This document shows, piece after piece, positions 1 through 14,017 of a stretch of 64,000 bases of DNA. Source of the stretch: Scylla paramamosain (lineage: Eukaryota > Arthropoda > Malacostraca > Decapoda > Portunidae). The stretch covers positions 3,296,967-3,360,966 of the forward strand of contig NC_087191.1 of NCBI RefSeq assembly GCF_035594125.1, in the 5' to 3' direction. Position 1 is the stretch's first letter. Each line of letters starts with the position of its first letter. A model generated the notes under the pieces. It searched no databases, was not told where the DNA came from, and was given only the letters and a program-made list of their open reading frames with translations. A program made the position numbers and the translations under genes.

Positions 1-10
1 AAATAATAAC

Positions 11-66
<56 letters not shown>

Positions 67-85
67 TAATAATAATAATAATAAC
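1..85. repeat. (AAT)n microsatellite
   Basis: A nearly pure AAT trinucleotide tract with two interspersed AAC units opens the window and probably continues upstream. The 460 bp that follow (86-548) hold no open frame, splice-bounded exon or repeat I can name. Confidence 0.95.
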
Positions 86-548
86 ATGGATCCCTCACTT
101 GTAGAAGATGGTACTGTCTTCGTTTTCTTAAGTATTCTTTTCCAACTTTTTGTCTGTCCCCCAGGCAAACGACAAAACCTCCGTCACAAAGCTTCATTAC
201 GTTCTCCCTTTTAGAGTAATGAACACCTCTCTCTCGTTTGTCATATATAGCAGCATTGCATCTTTCTAGAGTGGACTATAAGAACGTAAAGTAAAGAAGA
301 CTGCCAAACTCCACGTGATCCACACAAAGCAGCTCATGAACCCTTGAAACTTACCATCTATCCTCAATCTGTCATCAGAAATTAATTATCTATTTATTCA
401 ACTATTTATTTATTACTTGCTAATTTTCTTATCATTCGTACGGGTTCACTTGTTTCCTGACAAAAAAAAAGACATATATAAATGGAATGGAAAAAAAAAA
501 ATATATACATCTCATTTGTTGAGCTCACTTACATACTTATCATTTCAA

Positions 549-745
549 AACACACACACACACACACACAGACACACACACACACACACACACGTATTTT
601 CTCGTATTCCTTTAAAATAGCTGTAATAAAGTTTTCTTCGAGTGCTGACATATTATTTTCTTTTGCGTGCACACACACACACACACACACACACACAACT
701 ATGTATTTTATTTTCCGTATTCCTATGTTTAAGTCATTATAGTAG

Positions 746-814
<69 letters not shown>
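549..814. repeat. three (CA)n tracts
   Basis: (CA)n tracts lie at 549-593, 669-698 and 748-814, separated by related AT-rich spacers that each contain a variant of 'tgtattttnttttcgtat'. The spacers look like copies of one another, so the block probably arose by local duplication of a CA-plus-spacer unit. The stretch 815-1355 after it shows nothing codable. Confidence 0.9.
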
Positions 815-816
<2 letters not shown>

Positions 817-1355
817 CTATGTATTTTTTTTGTAATTTTCTTTTTTTTTAAATAAAGTAATGAAGTTTTTTTTTCTTTTTAACTAGTCCTGCTAATCGTG
901 TCTTATACCTTCCTGCACTTCACCGTTGTCAGTTCAGTGTGTAGTGCGGTGAGGCTTTATCATGATGAACTCGCAAGACAAATTTAAATATTGTTTCTTT
1001 GAGACGCCTAACAGAGGCTGCGAGTATTGCTTCCTAAAACTGACAGTTAAAAGAACACAAGCAAATAAGGAAAGCTGCAAAAAGCCATCAGGCCTGCACG
1101 TGGTAGTCCTTGTATGAAATCAACTTACCCATATTCACCTATTATCTTCATCCATTACTTTGTGTAATCTGTCAAGGCTTGATTCTAGGTTGGAAATATA
1201 ATTTATTAAAGCAGGAGCATCTCTTTATGTTGAGACAAAATATACAAGTATTTGTATTACTACCAATACTATCTGATTAACTTTTCTTTCGTGTTTTATC
1301 TTTTTTAAACGTATGTAGTTACTATTTCTAGGGTAACCGAAAAATCTGGACACAT

Positions 1356-1403
1356 CACTACTACTACTATTACTACTACTACTACTACTACTACGACTAC
1401 TAC
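1356..1403. repeat. (CTA)n microsatellite
   Basis: A CTA/TAC trinucleotide tract sits directly against the outer end of the left arm of the foldback element that begins near 1418. The right arm of that element is likewise bordered by (ATT)n at 2457-2504. Confidence 0.9.
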
Positions 1404-1417
1404 ATATATTATTACTA

Positions 1418-2450
<1,033 letters not shown>

Positions 2451-2456
2451 TCGTAA

Positions 2457-2504
2457 CTATTATTATTATTATTATTGTTATTATCATTATCATTATTATT
2501 ATTA
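2457..2504. repeat. (ATT)n microsatellite
   Basis: An ATT tract with TTG and TCA interruptions borders the right arm of the foldback element. About 40 bp further on, 2545-2577 can form a hairpin with 12-bp arms (one G-T pair) and a 9-nt loop. Confidence 0.9.
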
Positions 2505-2746
2505 GTTGTAGTATCGAATTCATGTGATTGTGAAACACATTGGATTTTCCATCGCTGGTGATGCTAGTGATGGAAAACAAATGGAAGAAATTATTGAATA
2601 AAAAATCATGAATTACTGTGTTGGCTCATTCGTATAAAATCATTCGTATAAAATCATGGAAAATAAAGTCGATCAAATGCCTGTATTCAAAGACCGCAAA
2701 TGTGGCTGAGAAAGGAAAGGCTGTTACGTGGGTTTGGGTTTTTCAG

Positions 2747-2921
2747 CAAGGACATGAAAAGGCGTAATTGTCGGCCATGTATTAAAACTTGCGCGTCTGA
2801 GCGGCTGTGGTTCGTGTGGATGTGGTCTCATGGCGTGTCCATGAGGTCCATAGCGCGGCGCAGCGGCAGGAGTCCCACCACCGTTATGAGGTGGGTCAAC
2901 AGGCTGCAACACGGCAACAGT
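2747..2921 (+). CDS. candidate exon with helix-turn-helix domain
   Basis: This stretch is bounded by a plausible splice acceptor (GGTTTTTCAG ending at 2746) and a donor (GTAAGC from 2922). It encodes a basic peptide that runs KDMKRRNCRPCIKT, then GVSMRSIARRSGRS, PTTVMRWVNRL and QHGNS. The 'SMRSIARRSGRSPTTVMRW' part has the helix-turn-helix pattern of IS630/Tc1-type DNA-binding domains (I-A-x5-S-x-x-T-V-x-x-W). It could be the first exon of a transposase-derived DNA-binding protein or a host HTH protein. No downstream exon was recognised. GC content is higher than in the AT-rich surroundings, which supports coding. Confidence 0.4.
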
Positions 2922-2934
2922 GTAAGCATTCAAT

Positions 2935-3235
2935 TTTTCTTTGTTATTATTGTTATTACTACACCATCTTTCTTTGTTACCATTTTCAACAGAACTCTTC
3001 CTTTGTTATCTGAACCACTACCAAAATGACACCATATTTGTTTGCTTCCACTACCAATACGAACTATCTTTGTTTCCACATGATACTTTTGTTTCCAATA
3101 CCAACATGACATTGTCTTTGTTTGTTACCATTGTTAACATAATGCAATCTTTGTTACCATTTCATCAACATGCTATCTTTTTTTGTTACTATTGTTAACA
3201 TGACACTATCTTTATTACCACACTTTAAATGACAC
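2935..3235. repeat. degenerate minisatellite
   Basis: About eight loose iterations of a motif resembling TCTTTGTTACCANNNTTAACATGACA follow one another at irregular 28-45 bp spacing. The copies are too divergent to fix a period by eye. The next 245 bp (3236-3480) hold nothing recognisable. Confidence 0.55.
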
Positions 3236-3480
3236 TAACATTATCTTCATTCTTATCTTCAACCTCTTACTACTGACAATATGATATGTATAATTTTGAG
3301 TAACCTTAGACAGCTTTAATAAGAAGCAAAACTAATGGTAGTAATGGAATTACTAGTCTGCTACTGTTGTTTTCAGTGGTACTCAGAAATTGTGCTATAA
3401 ACATTTTATTAAGCATGAAGAGCAACAGTCAAAAGGTTAAAGAACATTAGGATATTAAGTGATTTCATTATTTTAAAGTT

Positions 3481-4948
<1,468 letters not shown>

Positions 4949-5406
4949 ATGTCCCTCACCCCTAGTGGAAACAGCCTTTTTGCTGTGGAGGGGCTTGCGT
5001 GTCTCTATGACTTGGCGAGCGAGGCTAGAGGGGACTTCGGCCCCTGCTTCTCCCTACTTAGGGGGAGAGGGCTACCCGTGCTAGCAAAATCACCAGTGAG
5101 GGACAGACTACATGGTTCCCAGAGTTAGGCTCCCAGTACGGGTCACTGGTGCCACTCACCAGAGGGGACTCCTTTTGAGGTTGTTCTGTGTTGAAGGGTT
5201 GGGTGTCTGGGCTGGGATGCGTTGTGGGGGTAGGTCTCAGCTCCGTCGTGGAGAAACTTTCAAATCATGAGGGGCTACTTTTTAAAACGAATGGCCTCCA
5301 TGGGGACGAGGTACCCTGTTCACGGCGGCCAACACTCGCTCCTTTCGTTGTCCTAGTAGGCGGTCTCCCTTGGTCCCTGGAACCAATTTATTTTTATAGT
5401 ATCCAT

Positions 5407-6216
5407 ATGGATAAATATAAAAACTCCTCTGGTCCTCGAGGAGCGATCGACCAGTCCCTCGGGACGTCACACTTTGGTCATGATATAGGCGGGAATTCGT
5501 ACTCCTTATGCTTTTGTTTCCCAAGGTGAAAGACGCCTTGGGTCAGTTGTTGAGTCTTGACACTCTTATAATCATTAATATATATGCCTCCCTGCTATTC
5601 ACTCAGTTTTGAAGCCCTTCGAAACAGTTCTTCGTATGCATCTCAGATGTGGTGATTGTCTCTCTAAATGGTGTTATGTGACATTTACATCAGATGTTGC
5701 TGCCAAAGCTGCTCTTGAGGCATATTGCGTATTGAGGTCATTCGATCAAGCAATGTAGCCGACAGCAAGAATGGTAATTGTCCTAATGTCTTTGATGATG
5801 TAGAAGAACGAGCTCCCAAAGTTCGTCACCCACCTACACCTTACTGGTTTGTAGCATGTTACAGGGAAGGTCGAAGAAACTTTTTTTTACGCTGCGAAGT
5901 ACCTAGAAAGGGAGTACTCCCTACAAATAACATTGAGAAATATGACAAAAGTATCTTGATCCCAGCTAAAGATTTAACACAGGCGATGATGCAACTCCAT
6001 CTACCATGCCCTTCTGATGAATCTATCAAGAGACACCGAACATTCAATTACTGTAAAGGGCGTATTAACAACCAGGACCTGTACTAACTCTCAGGAGATG
6101 ACATCCTTCAGTTACTTCCAGAAAATGTTCAACGAGTGGCCATGATTAAAGGCAATGAACATATGATAATGCTCACTTTCTATTGTTCTTTTCTCCCGAA
6201 CCGTGTTAAGATCGGT

Positions 6217-6262
<46 letters not shown>

Positions 6263-7234
6263 AGTAAAACATTTAATCCATTGATTGGACATTGCAATGT
6301 TACCGGTGTTTGGTTATGGGAGGAACAACTGTACAAGTCTTCCCAGGTGTGGTCACTGTTCTACCTTTGACTCCCATCCTGCTCCTGAAAGCGAATGAGA
6401 CCCTTATTGCAGGAAAGCTCATCCACTACTCTCTCTAGACATTGTAAGAGGTACCGCCTTGAGCAGGTCATCCTTTAACTGGCTAATTTTCAATTCATTA
6501 GTCTTGGTAGTACGAGGCAGGAACTTCTTTTTAGATTGAAAGATGGTGGGGCAAATACATACGCTTCCACCCTCCACTCTAGTTCCTCAGCTTCTACCAC
6601 ATGTAATAAGGCTGGAACACCTTCCCGCCTTTCTCAATCATCAAATGTTTCTTCCCGTTCCTGTGAGAATGTCGCTCCTTCAGTTACTGTTTGCAACAGG
6701 TTTTCTGTTTTGCAAAGTGTCACTTCCACTGCATCTTCAACCAAGCCCTCCACTACATCTTTAGGAAAGCCCTCCATTGCATCTTCAACAGCTACACGAC
6801 AAACTCCTCGTACATAAGTACGTATTGTCCAAGTCAACGCCCCCATGGATTCCCAACCACGAACGACCTCCAAGACTTTTAAACCGCCACAGCAACATAC
6901 TAACAACTCTCCCACGCTTCCTCCTCTGTTCTACCAGAAGCGTTCTCGGGGGTCTGCTGAGTCCCTAGACTGAACAGACGTCCCTCCCCCCAAAGGAAAA
7001 TCTCTTTGGGAATGTCAGATGTTCCTGAATCATACATTTTCAATCATTGTGATTCATCTAATTTTTATAAGGATATAGAGGGTTTCTCTGCCAGTCATCC
7101 AAATAAGTCCTCCTCGAAGAGCGATACCAATACGTACCTGTCAGGGTATCCTCCACCTCTGGTCTCTTCATGAGTTTCGCAGACTAGTGTGTGGGTAACT
7201 ATCCCCACACCAGCTACATAATCTCAAGGTTCTG
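5407..7234 (+). pseudogene. family A ORF1 (gag-like, CCHC zinc knuckle), degenerate
   Basis: The start chosen is the ATG at 5407 (MDKYKNSSGPRGAIDQS), which is also recognisable near 12020 in a second copy. The next clean block, 5725-6087, encodes a gag-like segment (PPTPYWFVACYREGRRNF, then HLPCPSDESIKRHRTFNY). A (CT)n tract at 6219-6260 interrupts it. Near 6310-6400 one frame reads FGYGRNNCTSLPRCGHCS, the remains of a CCHC zinc-knuckle array. Serine/threonine-rich tail sequence follows (6536-6817), ending with YQKRSRGSAESLD near 6930. In this family ORF1 is expected to bind the element RNA. Several frameshifts and stops make it non-functional. ORF2 should follow but is inverted away. Confidence 0.65.
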
Positions 7235-7507
7235 CGCCTACATGTAACGTAGGATCAGATAATTGATTGATTTTTTAAATTTATGGTACCGCAACATTGC
7301 GGTCATACTGCGCCACAACAAACCTTTAAAAGCTATAACGATTACGGTTTTAAAAATATCAGTATTTAAAGGAAAATTATAGATGTGGTACAAATGTTAA
7401 GAGACCGCTATAAAAGAAAATGTAAAAAGAAAATAGGAAGAGCCATAAAAAAATGAGAGGGTATTTGTTACTTAATTTATTTGAATTTGATTAAAGTGAG
7501 GGGGGAC

Positions 7508-7712
7508 TGACCCCACTGATCCAGACCACTGTGTTTGACGTTGTTCGTTCCGTATCCAAGACACTGACCCCACTGACCCAAATATTTGGTGTTGTTCGGT
7601 ACGTGCCCAAGACACTGATCCCACTGACCCAGATACCTGGCATTGTTCGTTATGTGCCCAAGACATTGTCCCCACTGACCCAGGCTACAAGATCCAAGGT
7701 TGTTCGTTACCT
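7508..7712 (-). repeat. 51-bp tandem repeat in family A 3' UTR
   Basis: About four head-to-tail units of a 51-bp repeat (TGACCCCACTGACCCA ... GTGCCCAAGACAC as written on the plus strand). The two central units are exactly 51 bp each. The element is on the minus strand, so these lie in its 3' UTR. The same repeat is seen near 3745-3920, 12740-12880, 50970-51060 and 62725-62890. There are no intervening spacers. Confidence 0.85.
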
Positions 7713-7799
7713 GTTTTCCTCACTTGCCTTAATGTTCTTTCAGTGCGAAAATAAGGTTCTGCTCAGTATTATATTAATTATAAAATAAATAGAAAACAA

Positions 7800-10700
7800 T
7801 TAAAAGGTAATCTATAATTTGTTTAAAAACCAGCCTTCTCCACAAACATAAGAACCTCATGTCCCAGAGAGAAAGCCCTCTCTCCAAGTATTAGCGACAT
7901 CTGGAAAGTCCCATCCTAATCGCGACAGCGGAAAAGTTATCGCTCCTGCAGCTCCACCAGACTGGGACACTCCACTAGAAAGTGTCGCACTATAAGGGTA
8001 ACTAAGCAGTCATCACAGAATGGTTGGATTTCCCGGGACATGAGGTAAGCATGAGTGAGACGTGTGTGACCTGTCCAGAAACGGACCAGTGCAGTCTCAA
8101 AGCGGCGTTCCTGCCCATGGACATGCGTCCATGGACAGAAAGCTACAGAAGTTATCTCATCCATCTTAGTGGTGTCAACCACATCTTCCCACCTGCCCTG
8201 TTAATTGGCAAGAACTGCCACCCTCATACTGTAGTATAAATCATGAGAGGGAATAGGGGTGGAAGGAGCAACCCGAGTTGCTGCCTCTTTAACCGGCTTA
8301 TCAGCCTTCTCATTCCCATGAATTCTCACATGTGTGGGTACACAAAATGTGATATCTTCTGCGCTGATGCATGTGAATTCACTCTAAAATAAATAAAATT
8401 AGGGGAGGGAGAGAGAAAGTAAAATGGTCTAGGGCAGACAACGCACTATGGGAGTCACTAAAAATGGTAAAACTTGAAACAGTTCAGGTAAAAATAATTT
8501 TTAGGGCAAGAATAATGGCGTATAATTCTACCGTAAAAACAGAGGCAACTCTTGGAAGGCTACCGCCTCGACAAAAGGAAGGGAATGTAACACTATACCC
8601 CACTCCTGCATCAGACTTTGAACCATCTGTGTAGACAGGGACGGAGCCAGAGTGTGTCGAAGAGTGTTAAAAAAATAAAGCACAAGACTTATATTGTGGC
8701 AACAAGATTTTATTATTAAGAACAGGAGGGTAGATCGATACCCACGAAAATTGCCACTACCCGACCTTTGGAAGACAAAAGGGGGCGAATGGAGATGGAG
8801 GGTTTATCAAATTCGGTCATGGCAAAAGGCTTAGGAAAACTAGGGCGAACATCATAAAAGTGAGAACGTGCATGAAGTACAAATGACAGACTGAGGAAGG
8901 CGGTGGATTCGATACCAGCACCTCATTACTAGAGAGTGATGGCGTAGGTCCAATGGCAGGACACCAGCATCCACCAGTAAGCTAGGGATTGACGATGAGC
9001 GGAACGCACCACTTGCCAGGCAAATGCCAGCTTTGTGCACCGAATCCAACACACACTGCCAAGCCTCAGGGGCAGACGAATAGATTTCACAACCGTACTC
9101 TTACTTAGAAAGAATAAGAGTTTGGTGCACGACTAGGAGGATTTATCTGTTAGCGAACCAAAAATTATTAGTCAAAACTCTTAGAAGTGACAGCACCTTC
9201 ATGCATGCTGCCTTAACATAACAAAGGTGGGGTACCCAAGTCAGGCGACTGTCAAATGTACGTCCCAGGAAACGAGTTCCTTCCACACAAGAGATTCTTC
9301 CATCATATAAATACAAGTATGGATCAGGGTGAACACCAAGAAGGCGGCAAAAACGCATGGCCACAGACCTTGTAACCGAGAAACGAAATCCTCACTGAGA
9401 AATCCTAATGAGTGCCACCTGCAGCTTCCTCTTAATCAATGGCATCCGAGCTGCAGAAAAGGAGATAGACAAGTCACCTACATATAAGCTATCAAGAACT
9501 CCTTCCGAAAGTACAGCAATGACACTATTTATAGCTATAGCGAAAAGTGTGATACTAAGTATACTTCCTTGCGGCACGCCATCTTAAAATGGACTTACTC
9601 CTGACAGATCGTCACCAACCTGTACCTGTAAAAAACCGACGAGCTACAAAAAAAAAAGGGAGTCCGCCACGAGAACCAAACTCAAACAAACTAAGTAAAA
9701 TGCCATGACGCCAGGCTGTGTTGTAAGCTTTCTCTAAATAAATAAGTAAAAAAAATGTGACATGGTGTTACTTATCATCAAATACCTCACAAACAGAAGA
9801 TTCCAGAGACAATAAAGCACCAGTCGTAAATTGCATTTTCCAGAAATCATACTGAACAGGAAACAAGTAACTGCCTCTCTCCAAGTACCACATAAGCCCG
9901 ATATTGACCATCTTTTCTAGCAACTTTCAAATGCATGAAGTTAAAGAATTAGGACAATAATTGGACGTTAGCTGATGATCTTTTCCAGGCTTTGGAATGG
10001 GAATAAATACAGCCGCACCTCAAGAAGATGGAAAATCACCGGTTCCAAATAAAGTTATAGAGGTCGAGTAAAAAGCTAAAAACTTTATCGGACATGTGGC
10101 GCAAAAAGAAAAAAAAAAATATGGGATGTCATCAGGACTCGGGGATGAATTATGGAACTGGAACAAAGTCATACGTAGCTCTGACCGAGAAGATGGAACA
10201 TTATAACTCTCTACCAGGTGAGGCAAAACTGACGCCAACAATTTCCAAATGTCGGCGATGAAGTGCTATAAGTGTTGTTGGATCCTTTCTAGAGACACTT
10301 GCAAAGTGATTAGCAAACAGGTCAGCAACTGTCATTGGATAAAACAGGTGGGGGAGCTAGCAGAGTACTTCCCAGAGACTCTGTTGAAAACCTCTGTGAG
10401 TGGTATGCGAACTGTAATGGAAGAGACATAGCTCTTCCAAGACTCCTGTTGAGCCCTGTTTAAGGTGTAGCGAACACGAGCACGCGCTCGTCGAAAAGAC
10501 TCCAAATAGTGGACGTCCGCACGATGCCGTCGAGGCGAGAAAAGGCGGCACGCTTTTTTTGAACTGCAGCTGTACAGTCCACATTGCACCATGAAACAGG
10601 ACGTTTAGGAAACTGGCCAGAGGTCTTAGGGATGGACTGAATAGCACCGGAGTGCAAAACATCAGTGAAGTATGTTGCAGCATCATCACAGTTTCCTATT

Positions 10701-10885
10701 TCACCTATTGAGCGGGCAGGGATGCTGAGATCTTTGAATAGGTGCCAATCCGTCTTACCTAGTCGCCATCAGGGAGGACGTTACTGCTGTGCAGAATCAG
10801 TTGACTCCAATAAAATTAGGAAGTGATCGCTCCCATATAGATCTGATAAAATTTTCCAGTTAAAATAAAAAAAAAGAATTAGAAG

Positions 10886-10956
<71 letters not shown>

Positions 10957-11583
10957 CTACTGTTGTAAAAGAACTGGTTTGACTGTGGAAATGGGTCTCG
11001 TCTCCAGAGTTTAAAATCTCCCAAATCTGAATCCTCGATAAAAGAAGCGATTAAAAAATCATGAGGATTGACAGCGTCATCATCTCAAAGAGGATGTCGA
11101 CCATTAGTGTCTTCCAATAAAATAAGAGGAGAATTAAGAGCATTTAAAAGATTATCAAGTTCCTTTCTCTCGATAAGAACACTGGGCGGCAGATACAGAC
11201 TGCACAATGAATAAAAACTATTTATAAAAACTTAAGAGCAACAACCTGCAGCGGCGAGTGAATCTACAAGTGGATAAAAGGAATATCATAGCGAATAAAG
11301 ATGGTAGTGCCACAGTGGTGGCCCTTACCAGGAAATGGAGTAGAGAAGAAAGCATGATACCCTGGAGGACCAAAGTGAGTTGATTCTCCAAGCATTGACT
11401 ATTGCAAAGAAATGCAAACGGGAGAAAATTTAAAGATCATCACCTGGAGTTTCTCCCAGGAGGCACACAAACGGCGACAATTCCACTGCAGGATCTTGAA
11501 TTTTACTATTTTGAAGGGGTTTTCAAGGAAGCCAGAGTTAGAAGCTTCCCTTTGCCAACCTGACTCGACCAGCAAGGCTTATC
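7800..11583 (-). pseudogene. family A ORF2: endonuclease, RT, RNase H, degenerate
   Basis: Order on the minus strand: an APE-like endonuclease start near 11500-11100 (FKILQWNC-like start, later a degenerate LEDTNGRHPL in place of the usual GDFN block). Then a linker with RAQQESWKSYVSSITVR (10500-10400). Then RT with MPQGSILSITLFAIAINS (9577 down) and a YVGDLSISFSAARM motif, where the usual catalytic YVDD has become YVGD. Then the RT thumb (FLGRTFDSRLTWVPHL, 9270-9220), the RNase H region, and a terminal zinc-like segment FCDDCLVTLIVRHFLVECPS (8040-7970). Numerous stops and a (GA)n tract at 10889-10955 break the frame. It would encode the replication enzyme of an I-type non-LTR retrotransposon. 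The altered YVDD and the frameshifts make it inactive. Confidence 0.7.
10889..10955. repeat. (AG)n microsatellite in family A ORF2
   Basis: A pure AG tract lies within the endonuclease-RT linker of the inverted family A half. Confidence 0.97.
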
Positions 11584-11588
11584 TGACT

Positions 11589-13110
11589 CTATCCCCTTAG
11601 TGGGAACCGCCTTGTCATGGTTGTGTATCCCTATGACTTGGTGAGCGAGGCTAGAGGGGGTTTCGTCCCCTGCTCCGCCCTACTTAGGGGGAGAGGGCTA
11701 CCCATGTTAGCAAGGTCGCCAGTGAGGGACTAGACTAAATGGTTCCCAGAGTTAGGCTGCCTTTATGGGTCAACGGTGCTGCTCACCAGAGGAACACTGG
11801 TTGAGGTCGTCCTGTGTTGGATGGATGGGTGTCTGGGCTGCGTTGTTGGGGGAAGGTCTTAGCTCCTTTGTAGACAAACTTTTGAATCATGAGAGGCCAC
11901 TTTTAAAACAAGGGGCCTCCATGGGACGAGGTACCCCGTTCACGGCGGCCAGCGTTCGTTTTCTTCGTTGTACCAGTAGGCGGTCTCTCTTGGTCCCTGG
12001 AGCCAATTTATTTTCATAGTATCCATATAGGTAAATATAAAACTTCTCTGGTCCTCGAGATGCGGTCGACCAGGCCCTCGAGATATCATCCTCTGGTCTT
12101 GATAGAGTTGTCCAGGCAGGAATTCATACTACCCTGGCTGTTATTTCCCAAGGTGAAAGACGCCTTGGGCCAGTTGTTGAGTCTTGACACTCTCATGTTC
12201 ATTAATGCCTATGCCAACATGTCATACCGTGCTTTCCAATCAATTTTCAAGCCTTTCGGAACAGAGCTAGTTCTTGCCAGTTGGCAGGGCAGATTGGAAG
12301 ATTTGGTACCCACCACTAAGATGGGTGAGATAACTAATGTAACTTTCTGTCCCTGAATGTATGTCCATGAGCAGGAGAGCCGCTCAGAGGTCACTGGTCC
12401 TTCTCTGAGCAGGTCACACACGTGACACTCATGGTTACCTCATGTCCTGGGAAACCCAACCATTCTGTGATAACTGCTTAGTTCCCCATACAGAACACTA
12501 TTCTAGTTTAGTGTCTCAGTCTGGTGTAACTGCGGGAGCGGAATCTTTTCCGCTGTCGCGATGAGGATGAGACCGTCCAGATGTCGCTGATACTTGGAGA
12601 GAGGGCTCTCTCCCTGGGACATGAAGTTCTTATGTTTGTGAAGAAATTATAGATTACCTTTTAAATTTTTTTTCTATTTGTTTTATAATTAATATAATAT
12701 TGGGCAGAACTTTATTTTCTGCACTGGAAGAACACAGAAGGTGAGAAAGACACGTAACGAACAACGCTGGGCCTTGGAGCCTAGATCAGTGGGGTCAGTG
12801 TCTTGAGCACTTAACGAACAACGCCAGATATCTGGGTCAGTGGGTCAGTGTCTTGGGCACGTAACGAAGATCACCAGATATCTGGTTCAATTAAATTAAA
12901 TTAAATTAAATTAAGTAACAAAATCCCTCCCTTTTTTTATGGCTCTTCCCATTTCCTTTTTATGTCTTTTTTTTATAGTGGTCTTTTAACGTTTTTACCA
13001 TACCTATAATTTTTTTTTAATACCGATATTTTAAAAACTGCAATCGTTGTCACTTTTAAAGGTTTGTAGTGGCGCCATATGACCGCGATGTTGCGGCGCA
13101 ATAAATTAAA
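11589..13110 (+). mobile_element. family A LINE, internally deleted copy retaining both ends
   Basis: The 5' UTR (CCTTAGTGGGAACCGCC from about 11594) and the beginning of ORF1 (to about 12257, ending ...CTTTCGGAACAGAGCTAG) are fused directly to the end of ORF2 (TTCTTGCCAGTTGGCAGGGC onward). The family 3' UTR with 51-bp repeats (about 12740-12880) and the terminal block ATGACCGCGATGTTGCGGCG near 13080 follow. About 5 kb of the expected internal sequence is missing. Both termini are kept, so this is not a simple 5'-truncated insertion. It follows the preceding family A element head-to-tail. Confidence 0.7.
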
Positions 13111-13322
13111 CCATCAATTAATGTAGGGATGCATGGAAAGGTCTTCTAAGGATAATGCATAACCACATAACCACACTCCAGGTAGGTGACGCCCCTCTCC
13201 CCTCTGTTGCCTCTGTGGCTTAACGCTGTGCCCACCGCCTGCTGCTTGACATTATATAAGACGAGTCTGTTCTCCTCTCCGTTTTCTCTCTCACATCCAT
13301 GCTGCACAAACAATTACATTTT

Positions 13323-13326
<4 letters not shown>

Positions 13327-13378
<52 letters not shown>
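13327..13378. repeat. (CA)n microsatellite
   Basis: A pure CA tract located just upstream of a cluster of palindromes. Confidence 0.97.
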
Positions 13379-13379
<1 letters not shown>

Positions 13380-13434
13380 TCGTAATAATATGAATGTCTT
13401 TATTATCACCCTTTCCATTACTCACTCATATTAT

Positions 13435-13580
13435 CCAAATTACCCACTTGTGGGTAATTTGGATTACCCACTTGTGGGTAATCCACCCACAATCCACCCA
13501 CCAAATTACCCACTGGTGGGTAATTATCCATCCATTACCCGCTCATATCATCCAAATTAGGCACTTGAGGGTAATTATCT
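13435..13580. repeat. tandem palindrome cluster (TTACCCAC..GTGGGTAA)
   Basis: At least three adjacent hairpin-forming units share a TTACCCAC/GTGGGTAA core. The one at 13435-13462 has 13-bp perfect arms around TT, the one at 13461-13484 has 11-bp arms around TT, and the one at 13504-13525 has 10-bp arms around TG. A fourth, decayed unit follows near 13552-13577. The outer bases of each arm differ between units (CCAAA, GG) but stay complementary, which suggests the palindromic form itself is maintained or copied by inversion. Confidence 0.85.
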
Positions 13581-14008
13581 ATAGGTTGGGAGCCATAGGC
13601 AACAGCGAACGTTTCACCAATATCCCTTAAAGAGAATGGCCAAGACTCAGTAAGGAAAACAAGAAGATCATGAGCAAAATGGACACGTCAGAACCCCACA
13701 CTGGCAATCCGAAATAAGATAATGGAATTATAGATGTTTATGAATCTTTCTATCGAAAATAGACTCGAAAACTTCAGAAAAGCAGGAAATCAAAGCAATA
13801 AGACGTCAGTTTCAAGTAGTACAGCAGTCGCCCTTTATAGGAACATGCTGAATGTAGACAAACTTTCAGGAAGAAAGAAAGATAGATGTTGATAGACAGA
13901 GTTAGAAGAGTTTGACTTCGCAAGGTACGGAAGTACAGTTTTGAAGAAAAATGGGAGGAGTCCCATCAGGTCCATCATATCCTTCCGAAGGTTAAGGCCA
14001 GAGAGGAC

Positions 14009-14017
14009 ATGGAAAAT
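14009..14017. repeat. left 9-bp target-site duplication of MULE
   Basis: ATGGAAAAT here matches ATGAAAAAT at 16425-16433 with one mismatch. Both are family B host sequence. Confidence 0.75.

Noticed and set aside
7508..7712. Regular repeats considered as a CRISPR-like array
   Set aside because: The 51-bp units are directly adjacent with no unique spacers, and they occur in the 3' UTR of a retrotransposon in an animal genome.
7263..11588. Twin-priming 5' inversion as explanation for the rearranged family A element
   Set aside because: In twin priming the 3' tail stays at the outer end with the inverted 5' part upstream. Here the 3' tail abuts the end of ORF1, which fits an in-place inversion (or a misassembly) better.
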